Positions 16,500 to 25,509 of a stretch of 64,000 nucleotides of DNA are shown one piece after another (within the stretch, counting starts at the first letter, position 1; each line of letters starts with the position of its first letter). A program made the translations under genes and the position numbers. Source of the DNA: Methylobacterium sp. PvR107 (GTDB lineage: Bacteria > Pseudomonadota > Alphaproteobacteria > Rhizobiales > Beijerinckiaceae); assembly GCF_017833295.1 (NCBI RefSeq), contig NZ_JAFIBW010000001.1, positions 4,801,501 to 4,865,500 on the forward strand, given 5' to 3'. The notes under the pieces are model-generated. The model did not search any database. It saw only the letters and a list, made by a program, of their open reading frames with translations, and was not told where the DNA came from.

Positions 16500-17717
16500 A
16501 TGTTCGGACGTATCGCCCGGCCCGCGACCCTCGCCGCCCTCGCCGGCGCCCTGATGATGGGCACCGCCGCCGCGCAGACGAACGTCAAGATCGGCATCCT
16601 TGGCGACCGCTCGGGTGCCTATTCGGACATCAGCGGCGAAGGCTCGGTGGTCGCCGCCAAGCTCGCCGTCGAAGATTTCAAGCCGGAGCAGCACGGCCTC
16701 AAGGTCGAGATCGTCTCGGCCGATCATCAGAACAAGCCGGATGTCGGGGCCGCCATCGCCCGGCAATGGTACGACCGCGACGCCGTCGACATGATCACCG
16801 ACGGCGTGACCTCCTCGGTGGCGCTTGCCATCAGCCAGGTCACCAAGGAGAAGAACAAAGTCTTCATCGACACCGGCGCCGGCACCGCCGACCTCACCGG
16901 CCCGCAATGCACGCCGAACACGATCCACTGGGTCTACGACACGGTGGCGCTGGCCAACGGCACCGGCGGCGCCATGGTGAAGCGCGGCGGCACCACGTGG
17001 TTCTTCCTCACCGCCGACTACGTCTTCGGGCAGACCCTCCAGCGCGACACCAGCGCGGTCATCACCAAGAACGGCGGCAAGGTCGTGGGCTCGGTGAAGA
17101 CGCCGTTCCCGACCTCGGATTTCTCGTCGTTCCTGCTGCAGGCCCAAGGGTCGGGCGCCAAGGTGATCGGGCTGGCCAATGCCGGCACCGACACGATCAA
17201 CTCGATCAAGCAGGCGGGCGAGTTCGGCATCACCGAGGGCGGCCAGGCGCTCGCCGGTCTCCTGGTCTTCTCCTCGGACGTGCATTCCCTCGGCACCAAG
17301 GTCGCCCAGGGGCTGGTGCTGACCGAGCCGTTCTACTGGGACCTGAACGACCAGACCCGCGCCTTCTCGGATCGGTTCGCCAAGCAGATGAAGGGCGGCT
17401 CGAAGCCGACCGCCAACCATGCCGGCGTCTACTCGGACGTGCTCCACTACCTGAAGGCGGTGGCCGAATTGAAGTCGACGGCTGACGGCGCCGCTACGGT
17501 CGCCAAGATGAAGTCGATGCCGACCGACGACCCGCTGTTCGGCAAGGGCACGATTCGCGCCGACGGCCGCAAGATCCACGACATGTACCTGTTCGAGGTC
17601 AAGAAGCCCGCCGAATCGAAGGGCGAGTGGGACCTCTACAAGAAGCTGGAGACCATCCCGGGCGATCAGGTCTTCCGGCCGCTCAACGAGGGCAACTGCC
17701 CCCTCGTGAAGGGCTGA
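16500..17717 (+). CDS. ABC transporter periplasmic substrate-binding protein (HAAT type)
   Basis: A 405-residue type I periplasmic binding protein (Leu/Ile/Val-binding fold, COG0683). The signal peptide ends at the A-A-A-Q site near residue 23, and the mature start V-K-I-G-I-L-G-D-R-S-G-x-Y is typical. I chose the ATG at 16500 because AAGGA lies 11 bases upstream and the signal peptide then has a normal n-region; ATGs at 16488 and 16467 are possible. It sits about 290 bases after livF, before livH, so it probably has its own promoter and higher expression. This sub-branch often serves aromatic or organic acids as well as amino acids; the ligand is undetermined. Confidence 0.9.
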   Translation: MFGRIARPATLAALAGALMMGTAAAQTNVKIGILGDRSGAYSDISGEGSVVAAKLAVEDFKPEQHGLKVEIVSADHQNKPDVGAAIARQWYDRDAVDMITDGVTSSVALAISQVTKEKNKVFIDTGAGTADLTGPQCTPNTIHWVYDTVALANGTGGAMVKRGGTTWFFLTADYVFGQTLQRDTSAVITKNGGKVVGSVKTPFPTSDFSSFLLQAQGSGAKVIGLANAGTDTINSIKQAGEFGITEGGQALAGLLVFSSDVHSLGTKVAQGLVLTEPFYWDLNDQTRAFSDRFAKQMKGGSKPTANHAGVYSDVLHYLKAVAELKSTADGAATVAKMKSMPTDDPLFGKGTIRADGRKIHDMYLFEVKKPAESKGEWDLYKKLETIPGDQVFRPLNEGNCPLVKG

Positions 17718-17745
17718 GCATGCGATCGGGGCGCGGAGAACGGCC

Positions 17746-18633
17746 ATGACGACGATCTTCGGTGTGCCGACGCAGGCCCTGTTCGGGCAATTGCTGCTCG
17801 GCCTGATCAACGGCTCGTTCTACGCGATCCTGTCGCTGGGGCTGGCGATCATCTTCGGGCTCCTGAACATCATCAACTTCGCCCACGGCGCGCTCTACAT
17901 GATGGGCGCGTTCGTGGCCTGGATGCTGCTGACCTATGTCGGGCTCGGCTATTGGTGGGCGCTGGGCCTCGCGCCGCTGGTGGTGGGCGCGTTCGGAATC
18001 GTGCTGGAGCAGGTGCTGATCGCCCGGCTCTACAAGCTCGATCACCTCTACGGCCTGCTGCTGACCTTCGGGTTGGCGCTGATCATCCAGGGCCTGTTCC
18101 GCAACCAGTACGGCGTCTCGGGACTGCCCTACGCGATTCCGGCCGAGCTGTCCGGCGGCCAGCGCCTGCCGTTCATGTTCCTGCCGAACTACCGGGCCTG
18201 GGTGGTCGTGGCGTCGCTCACCGTCTGCATCGCCACGTGGCTCGTGATCGAGAAGACCAAGCTCGGCGCCTACCTGCGCGCCGCCACCGAGAACCCGACC
18301 CTGGTCCAGGCCTTCGGGGTGAACGTGCCGCTTTTCTTGACGCTGACCTACGGCTTCGGCGTGGCGCTCGCGGGCTTCGCCGGGGTGCTGGCCGCACCGA
18401 TCTACTCGGTGAACCCCAACATGGGCGCCGACATCATCATCGTCGTCTTCGCCGTCGTGGTGATCGGCGGCATGGGCTCGATCATCGGCTCGGTGATCAC
18501 CGGCTTCGCCCTTGGCCTGGTCGAGGGACTGACCAAGGTGTTCTATCCGGAAGCCTCGGCCACCGTGATCTTCGTCATCATGGTGCTGGTGCTGCTCGTC
18601 AAACCTGCCGGCCTGTTCGGGCGCACGGCCTGA
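17746..18633 (+). CDS. livH: Branched-chain amino acid-type ABC transporter permease (LivH)
   Basis: A 295-residue integral membrane permease with about eight helices. The N-terminal L-L-L-G-L-I-N-G-S-F-Y-A-I-L-S-L-G-L-A segment and the N-F-A-H-G-A-L-Y-M-M-G-A element are characteristic of LivH. The C-terminal cytoplasmic coupling loop with G-G-M-G-S-I-x-G-S is present. A ribosome-binding GGAGAA precedes the ATG. It forms the membrane heterodimer with the following gene product. Confidence 0.94.
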   Translation: MTTIFGVPTQALFGQLLLGLINGSFYAILSLGLAIIFGLLNIINFAHGALYMMGAFVAWMLLTYVGLGYWWALGLAPLVVGAFGIVLEQVLIARLYKLDHLYGLLLTFGLALIIQGLFRNQYGVSGLPYAIPAELSGGQRLPFMFLPNYRAWVVVASLTVCIATWLVIEKTKLGAYLRAATENPTLVQAFGVNVPLFLTLTYGFGVALAGFAGVLAAPIYSVNPNMGADIIIVVFAVVVIGGMGSIIGSVITGFALGLVEGLTKVFYPEASATVIFVIMVLVLLVKPAGLFGRTA

Positions 18634-18655
18634 CCGCGAACTGAGGCATCCCCCA

Positions 18656-19642
18656 ATGGCCGACACCGCCGCCATCGACGCCGCCCCGATCGCCGCCGCT
18701 TTGCCGACGAGCCGGGATGACAAGGCGCTTCATCGCCTGATCTTCGTCGGCATCGCCGTCCTGCTGATCGTGGCGCCGCTGATCCTCTATCCCGTCTACC
18801 TGATGAAGGTGTTGTGCTTCGCGCTGTTCGCGCTCGCCTTCAACCTGCTCCTCGGATACGGCGGCCTGCTCTCGTTCGGCCACGCCGCCTATTTCGGCAT
18901 GGCAAGCTATCTCTGCGCCTACACGGCCAAGCATCTCGGCTTCACGCCGGAGGTTGCGATCCTCGCCGGCACGGCGACGGCGGCCTTGCTGGGGCTGGTC
19001 TTCGGCGCGCTGGCGATCCGCCGGCAGGGCATCTATTTCTCGATGATCACCCTGGCGCTCGCCCAGATGGCGTACTTCTTCGCGCTGCAGGCGAAGTTCA
19101 CCGGCGGTGAGGACGGCATCCAGGCGGTGCCGCGCGGTGCGCTGTTCGGGGTGATCAGCCTCGCGGACGACCGGGCAATGTACGCGGTCGTCGCCGTGAT
19201 CTTCCTGGCCGGGATGCTGCTGATCTATCGGATTATCCACTCGCCCTTCGGGCAGGTGCTGAAGGCGATCCGCGACAACGAGCCGAGGGCGATCTCGCTC
19301 GGCTACCGGGCCAGCCAGTACAAGCTCGCGGTGTTCGTGCTCTCGGCGACACTGGCGGGGCTCGCCGGCTCCACCAAGGCGATCGTCTTCCAGCTCGCCT
19401 CGCTGACCGACGTCCATTGGGCGATGTCGGGCGAGGTGGTGCTGATGACGCTGGTCGGCGGGATGGGCACGGTGTTCGGGCCGATCGTCGGCGCGCTGGT
19501 GATCGTCACGATGGAGACCTACCTCGCCCAGTTCGGGGCCTGGGTGACGATCATCCAGGGCTGCGTCTTCGTCCTCTGCGTGCTGCTGTTCCGCGAGGGG
19601 ATCGTCGGCCTGATCGCACGCATGATCCGCAGACCGCTCTGA
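18656..19642 (+). CDS. livM: Branched-chain amino acid-type ABC transporter permease (LivM)
   Basis: The partner permease, 328 residues. It has the LivM marks L-L-L-G-Y-G-G-L-L-S-F-G-H-A-A-Y-F-G near residues 61-78, the A-I-R-D-N-E-P-R-A coupling element and the G-G-M-G-T-V-F-G-P-I-V-G-A loop. A non-conserved 20-residue Ala-rich cytoplasmic start precedes the first helix. It lies 22 bases after livH and ends the transport operon; no terminator with a T-run is seen after it. Confidence 0.94.
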   Translation: MADTAAIDAAPIAAALPTSRDDKALHRLIFVGIAVLLIVAPLILYPVYLMKVLCFALFALAFNLLLGYGGLLSFGHAAYFGMASYLCAYTAKHLGFTPEVAILAGTATAALLGLVFGALAIRRQGIYFSMITLALAQMAYFFALQAKFTGGEDGIQAVPRGALFGVISLADDRAMYAVVAVIFLAGMLLIYRIIHSPFGQVLKAIRDNEPRAISLGYRASQYKLAVFVLSATLAGLAGSTKAIVFQLASLTDVHWAMSGEVVLMTLVGGMGTVFGPIVGALVIVTMETYLAQFGAWVTIIQGCVFVLCVLLFREGIVGLIARMIRRPL

Positions 19643-19792
19643 CAGCGGGTCTGCAGTTGCGGATCCGGGCTGCGCCGCGCAACGCGTTGGAGCAGCCCGT
19701 GCCGTCAGAGGATTATGCCGACCGCCATTCCTGGTCACCCTTCGTTAACCAAGAACGTTCAACCTGAAGTTCCAGAACGGTCAGGTTCCGAC

Positions 19793-20149
19793 ATGACGAA
19801 GGCCCCCGCGCTCAGCATTGACGATCCCGCCAACGATTGCCCCGTCTCGCCCGAAACGGTGGGCCGACTGATTCAGTCCGATGCCGAGGGCGCCACCTAT
19901 CTGCTCGAAGGCATCCCGGAGACCACCCGGGCGCGGCTGGCCGTCTGGCTCTACGGCCGCAGCCACACGCACGAGATCGGGGTCCGGGTCGCGGCGACCT
20001 GCGACGGCACGACCCTGCGGCGCGCGGCCGGGCTCGTCGGCAACGTCCTCTACGATTTGTCCCGCCGGCCCTACGCGGCACCCAGCCACGGAACGCGGAC
20101 CGGCAGCGCCGGCCGGATCTCTCTGGGCGGAGCCAAGCGGCGCGCCTGA
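19793..20149 (+). CDS. Hypothetical protein, 118 residues
   Basis: I do not recognise a family. The product is a small soluble protein with an acidic N-terminal half (residues 1-40), a central stretch T-R-A-R-L-A-V-W-L-Y-G-R-S-H-T-H-E-I-G that looks folded, and a basic Gly/Arg-rich tail. There is no signal peptide or membrane segment. The ATG at 19793 follows CAGG at eight bases; the open frame extends upstream without a better start. A TTAACCA element lies about 45 bases before the start. It lies between the ABC operon and mutL on the same strand. Confidence 0.65.
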   Translation: MTKAPALSIDDPANDCPVSPETVGRLIQSDAEGATYLLEGIPETTRARLAVWLYGRSHTHEIGVRVAATCDGTTLRRAAGLVGNVLYDLSRRPYAAPSHGTRTGSAGRISLGGAKRRA

Positions 20150-20211
20150 GCGCCGGACCTCTGCCGGCGCCCGATTGGTTCGGGGCCGCCCAGGGCTTAT
20201 CGTGGCGACAG

Positions 20212-22173
20212 ATGTCCAAGACCTCCGCCGCGCCGCCCGTCCGCCGCCTCGATCCCGTGCTCGTCGACCGCATCGCGGCCGGCGAGGTCGTGGAGCGCCC
20301 GGCTTCGGCCGTGAAGGAGCTCGTCGAGAACGCCATCGATGCCGGAGCGCGAGCCATCGAGGTCACGGTCGAGGCCGGCGGCCGGCGGCTGATCCGCGTC
20401 GTCGATGACGGGATCGGCATGACGCCGGCCGACCTCGACCTCGCGGTCGAGCGCCACGCCACCTCCAAGCTGCCCGGAGGCGATCTCACGGCGATCGACA
20501 CGCTGGGATTTCGCGGCGAGGCCTTGCCGTCGATCGGCGCGGTGTCGCGGCTCGCCATCGTCAGCCGGACCCCGGACGCCGAGGCGGGGGCGAGCCTCAC
20601 CGTGGAAGCCGGCCTGAAGGGACCGGTGCGCCCGGCGGCGGCGCAGCGCGGCACGCGGATCGAGGTGACCGAGCTGTTCGCCGCGACGCCGGCCCGGCTC
20701 AAGTTCCTGAAATCCGACCGCGCCGAGAACGCGGCCATCGCCGAGATCCTGCGCCGGCTCGCCGTTACGCAAGCGGGGATCCGTTTCACCCTGCGCGCCG
20801 ATGCCGGGCAGCCGCTGGTTCTCCCGGCAGAGAGCGGGCCGGAGGCGGAACTGCGCCGGCTCGCTGCGGTGCTGGGACCGGATTTCGCCGCCAATGCCCT
20901 GCCGGCGTCTCTCGGCCGCGAGGGCTTCGCGGTGACCGGCCATGTCGGGCTGCCGACCTACCACCGGGCTGCGGCGACCCACATCCACCTCACGGTCAAC
21001 GGCCGCCCGGTGCGCGACCGTCTGCTGCTCGGGGCGGTGCGCGGCGCCTACGCCGACACGCTGGCCTCCGACCGGCACCCGGTGCTCGGCCTCACGATCA
21101 CGTGCGATCCGGAGCTCGTCGACGTCAACGTCCACCCGGCCAAGACGGAGGTGCGGTTCCGAGAGCCCGGCCTCGTGCGCGCCCTGGTGGTGAGCGCCAT
21201 CCACGACGCCTTGCGCCGGGGCGGCGCCCGTTCGGCCACGACCGGTGCCGCCCGGACCCTCGATGCCCTGCGGCCGGCCGGGCCACCGCTCGCGACCCAT
21301 ACGGGGATTGCCGCGCCGAGCCTGTTCCAACCCGCGCGCCCGAGCCCGTTTGCGGCCGGTACGCCGTCGGTCGGGGCGCCTCCGGGTTACGGCAGGTCGG
21401 ACGCCTGGCGGCCCGCCCCCGCGACGCGCGCGCCGGATCCGGCCTTCGTCCTGTCGGACGCGCCCGGTTTCGCCGAGGCGGCCCAGGCTCCGTTCGCGGG
21501 GCCGGAGATCGAGGCCCCGCCCCATGCGGATGTCCGGTCCTTCTCCGAGGCTGCGGAAGCCGTCGACCACCCCCTCGGCGCGGCACGCGCTCAGATCCAC
21601 GAGACCTACATCCTCGCTCAGACCCGCGACGGCCTCGTGATCGTCGACCAGCACGCCGCGCATGAGCGGCTCGTGTACGAGCGGATGAAGGCCGAGCGGG
21701 CGCAGGGCGGAATCGCCCGTCAGGGATTGCTGATCCCCGACGTGGTCGAGATGAGTCCGGAGGAAGCGGAGCGGCTCGTCGCGGCCGCGCCGGATCTCGA
21801 CCGGCTCGGGCTCGCGATCGAGGCCTTCGGCCCTGGCGCCGTGCTGGTGCGCGAGGTACCGGCGGCGCTGATCGGCGCCTCGGTGCGCGACCTCGTCACC
21901 GACATCCTCGACGCGCTGGAGGCGAGCGGCGACGAGGAGGGCGGCGCGCCGGCCACGGAGGGCGGTCCGCTCGGGCGGCGTCTCGACGCCGTCCTGTCGC
22001 GGATGAGCTGCCACGGCTCGATCCGCGCCGGGCGGCGCCTCCGCCCGGAGGAGATGAATGCCCTGCTCCGCGAGATGGAGGCGACGCCCAATTCCGGTCA
22101 GTGCAATCACGGGCGCCCGACATCGATCGAGCTGAAGCTCTCCGACATCGAGCGGCTGTTCGGCCGACGCTGA
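20212..22173 (+). CDS. mutL: DNA mismatch repair protein MutL
   Basis: The mismatch-repair mediator, 653 residues. The N-terminal GHKL ATPase has E-L-V-E-N-A-I-D-A-G, D-D-G-I-G-M and G-F-R-G-E-A-L-P-S-I. A Pro/Ala-rich linker spans about 340-440. The C-terminal domain has the metal-binding endonuclease signature D-Q-H-A-A-H-E-R-L-V-Y-E (about 479-490) and a late S-C-H-G and C-N-H-G-R-P pair, so this is a nicking-type MutL, as expected in bacteria without MutH. The ATG at 20212 fits the family start (R-R-L-D-P-V-L-V-D-R-I-A-A-G-E-V-V); the open frame upstream overlaps the hypothetical gene and is not MutL. Confidence 0.96.
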   Translation: MSKTSAAPPVRRLDPVLVDRIAAGEVVERPASAVKELVENAIDAGARAIEVTVEAGGRRLIRVVDDGIGMTPADLDLAVERHATSKLPGGDLTAIDTLGFRGEALPSIGAVSRLAIVSRTPDAEAGASLTVEAGLKGPVRPAAAQRGTRIEVTELFAATPARLKFLKSDRAENAAIAEILRRLAVTQAGIRFTLRADAGQPLVLPAESGPEAELRRLAAVLGPDFAANALPASLGREGFAVTGHVGLPTYHRAAATHIHLTVNGRPVRDRLLLGAVRGAYADTLASDRHPVLGLTITCDPELVDVNVHPAKTEVRFREPGLVRALVVSAIHDALRRGGARSATTGAARTLDALRPAGPPLATHTGIAAPSLFQPARPSPFAAGTPSVGAPPGYGRSDAWRPAPATRAPDPAFVLSDAPGFAEAAQAPFAGPEIEAPPHADVRSFSEAAEAVDHPLGAARAQIHETYILAQTRDGLVIVDQHAAHERLVYERMKAERAQGGIARQGLLIPDVVEMSPEEAERLVAAAPDLDRLGLAIEAFGPGAVLVREVPAALIGASVRDLVTDILDALEASGDEEGGAPATEGGPLGRRLDAVLSRMSCHGSIRAGRRLRPEEMNALLREMEATPNSGQCNHGRPTSIELKLSDIERLFGRR

Positions 22174-22336
22174 GCACCGCCGCGGACCGCATGGGCGCCG
22201 AACAGCCGCGGCACTTCGTTTCGCCGGGCGGTTGCCTGACCGGGTCTCGATCGTGGAGAGAACGGACGAGAGCGGGTGTGCCCGGCCCGGTGGGCGGCCC
22301 CCGACCGCGCACGGGCATCCGTCGGAGGCCGCGACC

Positions 22337-23542
22337 ATGGATTTCACCATCGCTCCACGCGTCGAGGCGTATCGCGCCCGGATCGCCGACTTCGTGGATA
22401 CCCACATCGTGCCGCTCGAATCCGAGCCGGCGGCCTATGACGGGCACGGCAACATCAGCCTCGCCGAGCTGGCGCGGCTGCGCGGCCTCGCGCGCGAGCA
22501 GGGCCTGTGGTGCCTCCAGCTGAAGCCCGAGACCGGCGGCGCCGGGCTCGACAAGGTGGGCATGGCGGTCTGCTACGAGGCGATGAACCGCTCGATCTTC
22601 GGGCCGGTCGTGTTCAACTCGGCCGCGCCGGACGACGGCAACATGATGGTGCTCGAGAAGGTCGCGACTTCCGCCCAGAAGGAACGCTGGCTGGCGCCGA
22701 TCGTGGACGGACGGGTCCGGTCGGCCTTCGCCATGACCGAGCCGCATCCCGGCGGCGGCTCGGATCCCGGCATGATCCAGACCCGCGCCGAGCGCCGCGG
22801 CGACACCTACGTGGTCGCCGGCCGCAAGTGGTACATCACCGGCGCCGAGGAGGCCGACCACTTCATCCTGATGGCGCGCACCTCGGACGACGCGCGCAAG
22901 GGCTTGACCGCCTTCCTGTTCCACAAGGACCAGCCCGGTTGGCGAATCCTGCGCCGCATCCCGATCATGGGGCCGGAGGAGCATGGCGGCCATTGCGAGC
23001 TGCTGTTCGAGGGGCTGGAGATTCCGGCCGAGAACGTCCTGATGAACGAGGGCGACGGCCTGAAGCTCACGCAGATCCGCCTCGGCCCGGCGCGGCTGAC
23101 CCACTGCATGCGCTGGCTCGGCCTGTCCAAGCGCTGCGTCGAGATCGCCCGGGCCTACGCGGCCGAGCGCCACGGCTTCGGCATCCGCCTGGCCGACCGC
23201 GAGAGCATCCAGCTCATGCTGGGCGACCTCGCCATGCGGATCGAGATCGGCCGTCTGCTTGTGATGAAGGCTGCCTGGGCGCTCGACCAGGGCAGCTTCG
23301 CCCGCAAGGAAGTCTCGATGGCCAAGGTCCACGTGGCCAACCTGCTCCACGCGGCCGCCGACGTTGCGATCCAGATCAACGGCGCCCGGGGCTACTCCAC
23401 CGACACGCCGCTCGAATGGATCTACCGCTACGCCCGGCAGGCGCGGCTGGTGGACGGGGCCGACGAGGTCCACAAGATGGTACTCAACCGGAACCTGGAC
23501 GCCGAGGGCGACGCCTTCTGGTCGTGGCCGGTGGGCGCGTAA
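22337..23542 (+). CDS. Acyl-CoA dehydrogenase, ACAD10/11 (LvaC)-like
   Basis: A 401-residue flavoenzyme with the usual ACAD domains (helical N-terminus, beta domain with M-T-E-P near residues 134-137, C-terminal helices). The position of the catalytic Glu carries Asp: the late motif reads V-D-G-A-D-E-V-H (about 372-379), like the D-G-P-D-E-V-H of ACAD10/ACAD11, not the Y-E-G-T-S of ordinary ACADs. In that branch and in P. putida LvaC the enzyme removes phosphate from 4-phosphoacyl-CoA to give an enoyl-CoA. GGAGG lies eight bases before the ATG. It heads the cluster with thiolase, SDR, kinase and DUF6285. ACAD membership is certain; the 4-phosphoacyl function is inferred. Confidence 0.9.
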   Translation: MDFTIAPRVEAYRARIADFVDTHIVPLESEPAAYDGHGNISLAELARLRGLAREQGLWCLQLKPETGGAGLDKVGMAVCYEAMNRSIFGPVVFNSAAPDDGNMMVLEKVATSAQKERWLAPIVDGRVRSAFAMTEPHPGGGSDPGMIQTRAERRGDTYVVAGRKWYITGAEEADHFILMARTSDDARKGLTAFLFHKDQPGWRILRRIPIMGPEEHGGHCELLFEGLEIPAENVLMNEGDGLKLTQIRLGPARLTHCMRWLGLSKRCVEIARAYAAERHGFGIRLADRESIQLMLGDLAMRIEIGRLLVMKAAWALDQGSFARKEVSMAKVHVANLLHAAADVAIQINGARGYSTDTPLEWIYRYARQARLVDGADEVHKMVLNRNLDAEGDAFWSWPVGA

Positions 23543-23558
23543 GCGAGAGATGACGAGC

Positions 23559-24737
23559 ATGACCGACGTCGTGATCACAGGCGCGGTGCGGACCGCGATC
23601 GGCACTTTCGGGGGCGCGCTGGCGGCGATCCCGCCGTCGGACCTCGCGGCCCAGTGCATCGCGGAGGCGCTGCGCCGGTCCGGCACGCGACCCGAGGCTG
23701 TGGGGCACGTCGTCCTCGGCAACGTGATCCCGACAGAGCCGCGGGACGCCTACATCGCCCGCGTCGCAGCCATGGAGGGCGGCCTCCCCAAGGAGGTGCC
23801 GGCCATGACGGTCAACCGGCTCTGCGGCAGCGGCCTCCAGGCGATCGTCTCGGCGGCGCAGTCCATCCTGCTCGGCGACGCCGACACGGCAGTGGCCGGG
23901 GGCACCGAGAGCATGAGCCGTTCGCCGCATCTCCTGAAGAACGGGCGAACCGGCCAGCGCATGGGCGACGCCGTACTCGTCGATTATATGCTCGGTGCTT
24001 TGAGCGACCCGTTCGGCAACGGCCATATGGGCGTGACCGCCGAGAACATCGCGGAGCGCTACGGCATCCCCCGCGAGACGCAGGACGATTTCGCCGCCGA
24101 GAGCCAGGCTCGGGCCGCCCGGGCGATCCGGGAGGGACGGTTCCGCGAGCAGATCCTGCCCGTCGAGATCCAGCGCAGGCGCGAGACGGTGGCGTTCGAT
24201 ACCGACGAGCACCCGAAATCCACGCGCGCCGAGGATCTCGCCAAGCTGCGCCCGGCCTTCTCCAAGACCGGCAGCGTCACGGCCGGCAACGCCTCGGGCC
24301 TCAATGACGGCGCCGCCGCCCTCGTGCTGTCGAGCGCCACCAAGGCGGAGCGCGACGGCCGCACGCCGCTCGCCCGCATCGTCGGCTACGCCCATGCCGG
24401 CGTCGATCCGTCCGAGATGGGCATGGGCCCGGTTCCGGCCGTGCGACGGCTGCTCAAGCGCACGGGCCTGCGCGCGGCGGATTTCGACGTCATCGAGTCG
24501 AACGAGGCCTTCGCGTCCCAGGCCTGCGCGGTGTCCCGCGAACTCGATCTCGATCCCGCCAAGGTCAATCCGAACGGCGGCGCCATCGCGCTGGGCCATC
24601 CGATCGGCGCCACCGGCGCGATCATCACCGTGAAGGCACTCTACGAGCTGGCTCGCAGCGGCGGGCGTTATGGGCTGGTGACCATGTGCATCGGTGGCGG
24701 CCAGGGGATCGCTCTGGCCGTCGAGCGGCTGCACTGA
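23559..24737 (+). CDS. Acetyl-CoA C-acyltransferase (thiolase)
   Basis: A 392-residue thiolase that splits 3-ketoacyl-CoA with CoA. Catalytic Cys89 lies in V-N-R-L-C-G-S-G, the His lies in [10 protein letters not shown] and the second Cys in T-M-C-I-G-G-G-Q-G. The ATG at 23559 is nine bases after GAGAG and gives the usual family length; an ATG three codons earlier (23550) is also possible. It follows the dehydrogenase by 16 bases. In a 4-hydroxyacid route it would release acetyl-CoA plus, from a C5 acid, propionyl-CoA. A biosynthetic (PhaA-like) role is the alternative. Confidence 0.92.
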   Translation: MTDVVITGAVRTAIGTFGGALAAIPPSDLAAQCIAEALRRSGTRPEAVGHVVLGNVIPTEPRDAYIARVAAMEGGLPKEVPAMTVNRLCGSGLQAIVSAAQSILLGDADTAVAGGTESMSRSPHLLKNGRTGQRMGDAVLVDYMLGALSDPFGNGHMGVTAENIAERYGIPRETQDDFAAESQARAARAIREGRFREQILPVEIQRRRETVAFDTDEHPKSTRAEDLAKLRPAFSKTGSVTAGNASGLNDGAAALVLSSATKAERDGRTPLARIVGYAHAGVDPSEMGMGPVPAVRRLLKRTGLRAADFDVIESNEAFASQACAVSRELDLDPAKVNPNGGAIALGHPIGATGAIITVKALYELARSGGRYGLVTMCIGGGQGIALAVERLH

Positions 24738-24738
24738 G

Positions 24739-25506
24739 ATGACGAACCCCTTCGATCTCGCCGGCCGGCACGTCCTGGTGACCGGGGCATCCAGCGGACT
24801 CGGCCGCCACTTCGCCGGGACCCTGGCGCGGGCCGGGGCGCGGCTGACCCTCTGCGCGCGACGGGCCGACGCCCTCGCCGAGACGGTCGCCCGCGTCGAA
24901 GGTAAGGGGGGGCAGGCCCATGCGGTGGTGATGGACGTGACCAACGCAGCGAGCATCGAGCAGGCGCTGAAGGCCGCGGAAGCGCGCTTCGGTCCGGTCC
25001 GAGTGCTCGTCAACAATGCCGGCGTCACCGCGACAAAGGCCGCGCTCGACCTCGACGAGGACGACTGGGATGCGGTGCTCGACACGAACCTGAAGGGCGT
25101 GTGGCTGGTTGCCCAGGCGACCGGTCGGCGCATGGCCCGCCACGGCGCCGGCGGCAGCATCGTCAACATCGCGTCGATCTTAGGGTTGCGTGTCACCGGA
25201 GGGCTCGCGCCCTACGCGGTCTCGAAGGCCGGCGTGGTGCAGCTCACCAAGAGCCTGGCTCTCGAATGGGCGCGCCACGGGATCCGGGTGAACGCCCTGG
25301 CGCCGGGCTACATCAAGACCGAGCTGAACGACGCGTTCTTCGAGTCCGATGCCGGCAAGGCGCTGATCAAGCGCATTCCGCAGCGCCGGCTCGGCGAGGC
25401 GGCCGAACTGGACGGCCCGCTGATGCTCCTCGCCTCCGATGCCGGCGCCTACATGACCGGGAGCGTCGTGGCGGTGGATGGCGGCCACCTCGTCTCGGGC
25501 CTGTAG
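24739..25506 (+). CDS. SDR family oxidoreductase
   Basis: A 255-residue classical short-chain dehydrogenase. It has T-G-A-S-S-G-L-G (15-22), N-N-A-G (92-95) and catalytic Ser146, Tyr159 and Lys163. The ATG follows the thiolase stop by one base. Fitting roles are 3-hydroxyacyl-CoA dehydrogenase before the thiolase, or the LvaD-type step that reduces a 4-ketoacyl-CoA such as levulinyl-CoA to the 4-hydroxy form. Arg residues in the loop after strand 2 suggest NADP rather than NAD, but this is only a hint. Confidence 0.9.
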   Translation: MTNPFDLAGRHVLVTGASSGLGRHFAGTLARAGARLTLCARRADALAETVARVEGKGGQAHAVVMDVTNAASIEQALKAAEARFGPVRVLVNNAGVTATKAALDLDEDDWDAVLDTNLKGVWLVAQATGRRMARHGAGGSIVNIASILGLRVTGGLAPYAVSKAGVVQLTKSLALEWARHGIRVNALAPGYIKTELNDAFFESDAGKALIKRIPQRRLGEAAELDGPLMLLASDAGAYMTGSVVAVDGGHLVSGL

Positions 25507-25509
25507 CGG

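Noticed and set aside
20197..22407. A 736-codon minus-strand frame over mutL
   Set aside because: The plus-strand mutL is unmistakable; the antisense product has no domain and atypical composition.
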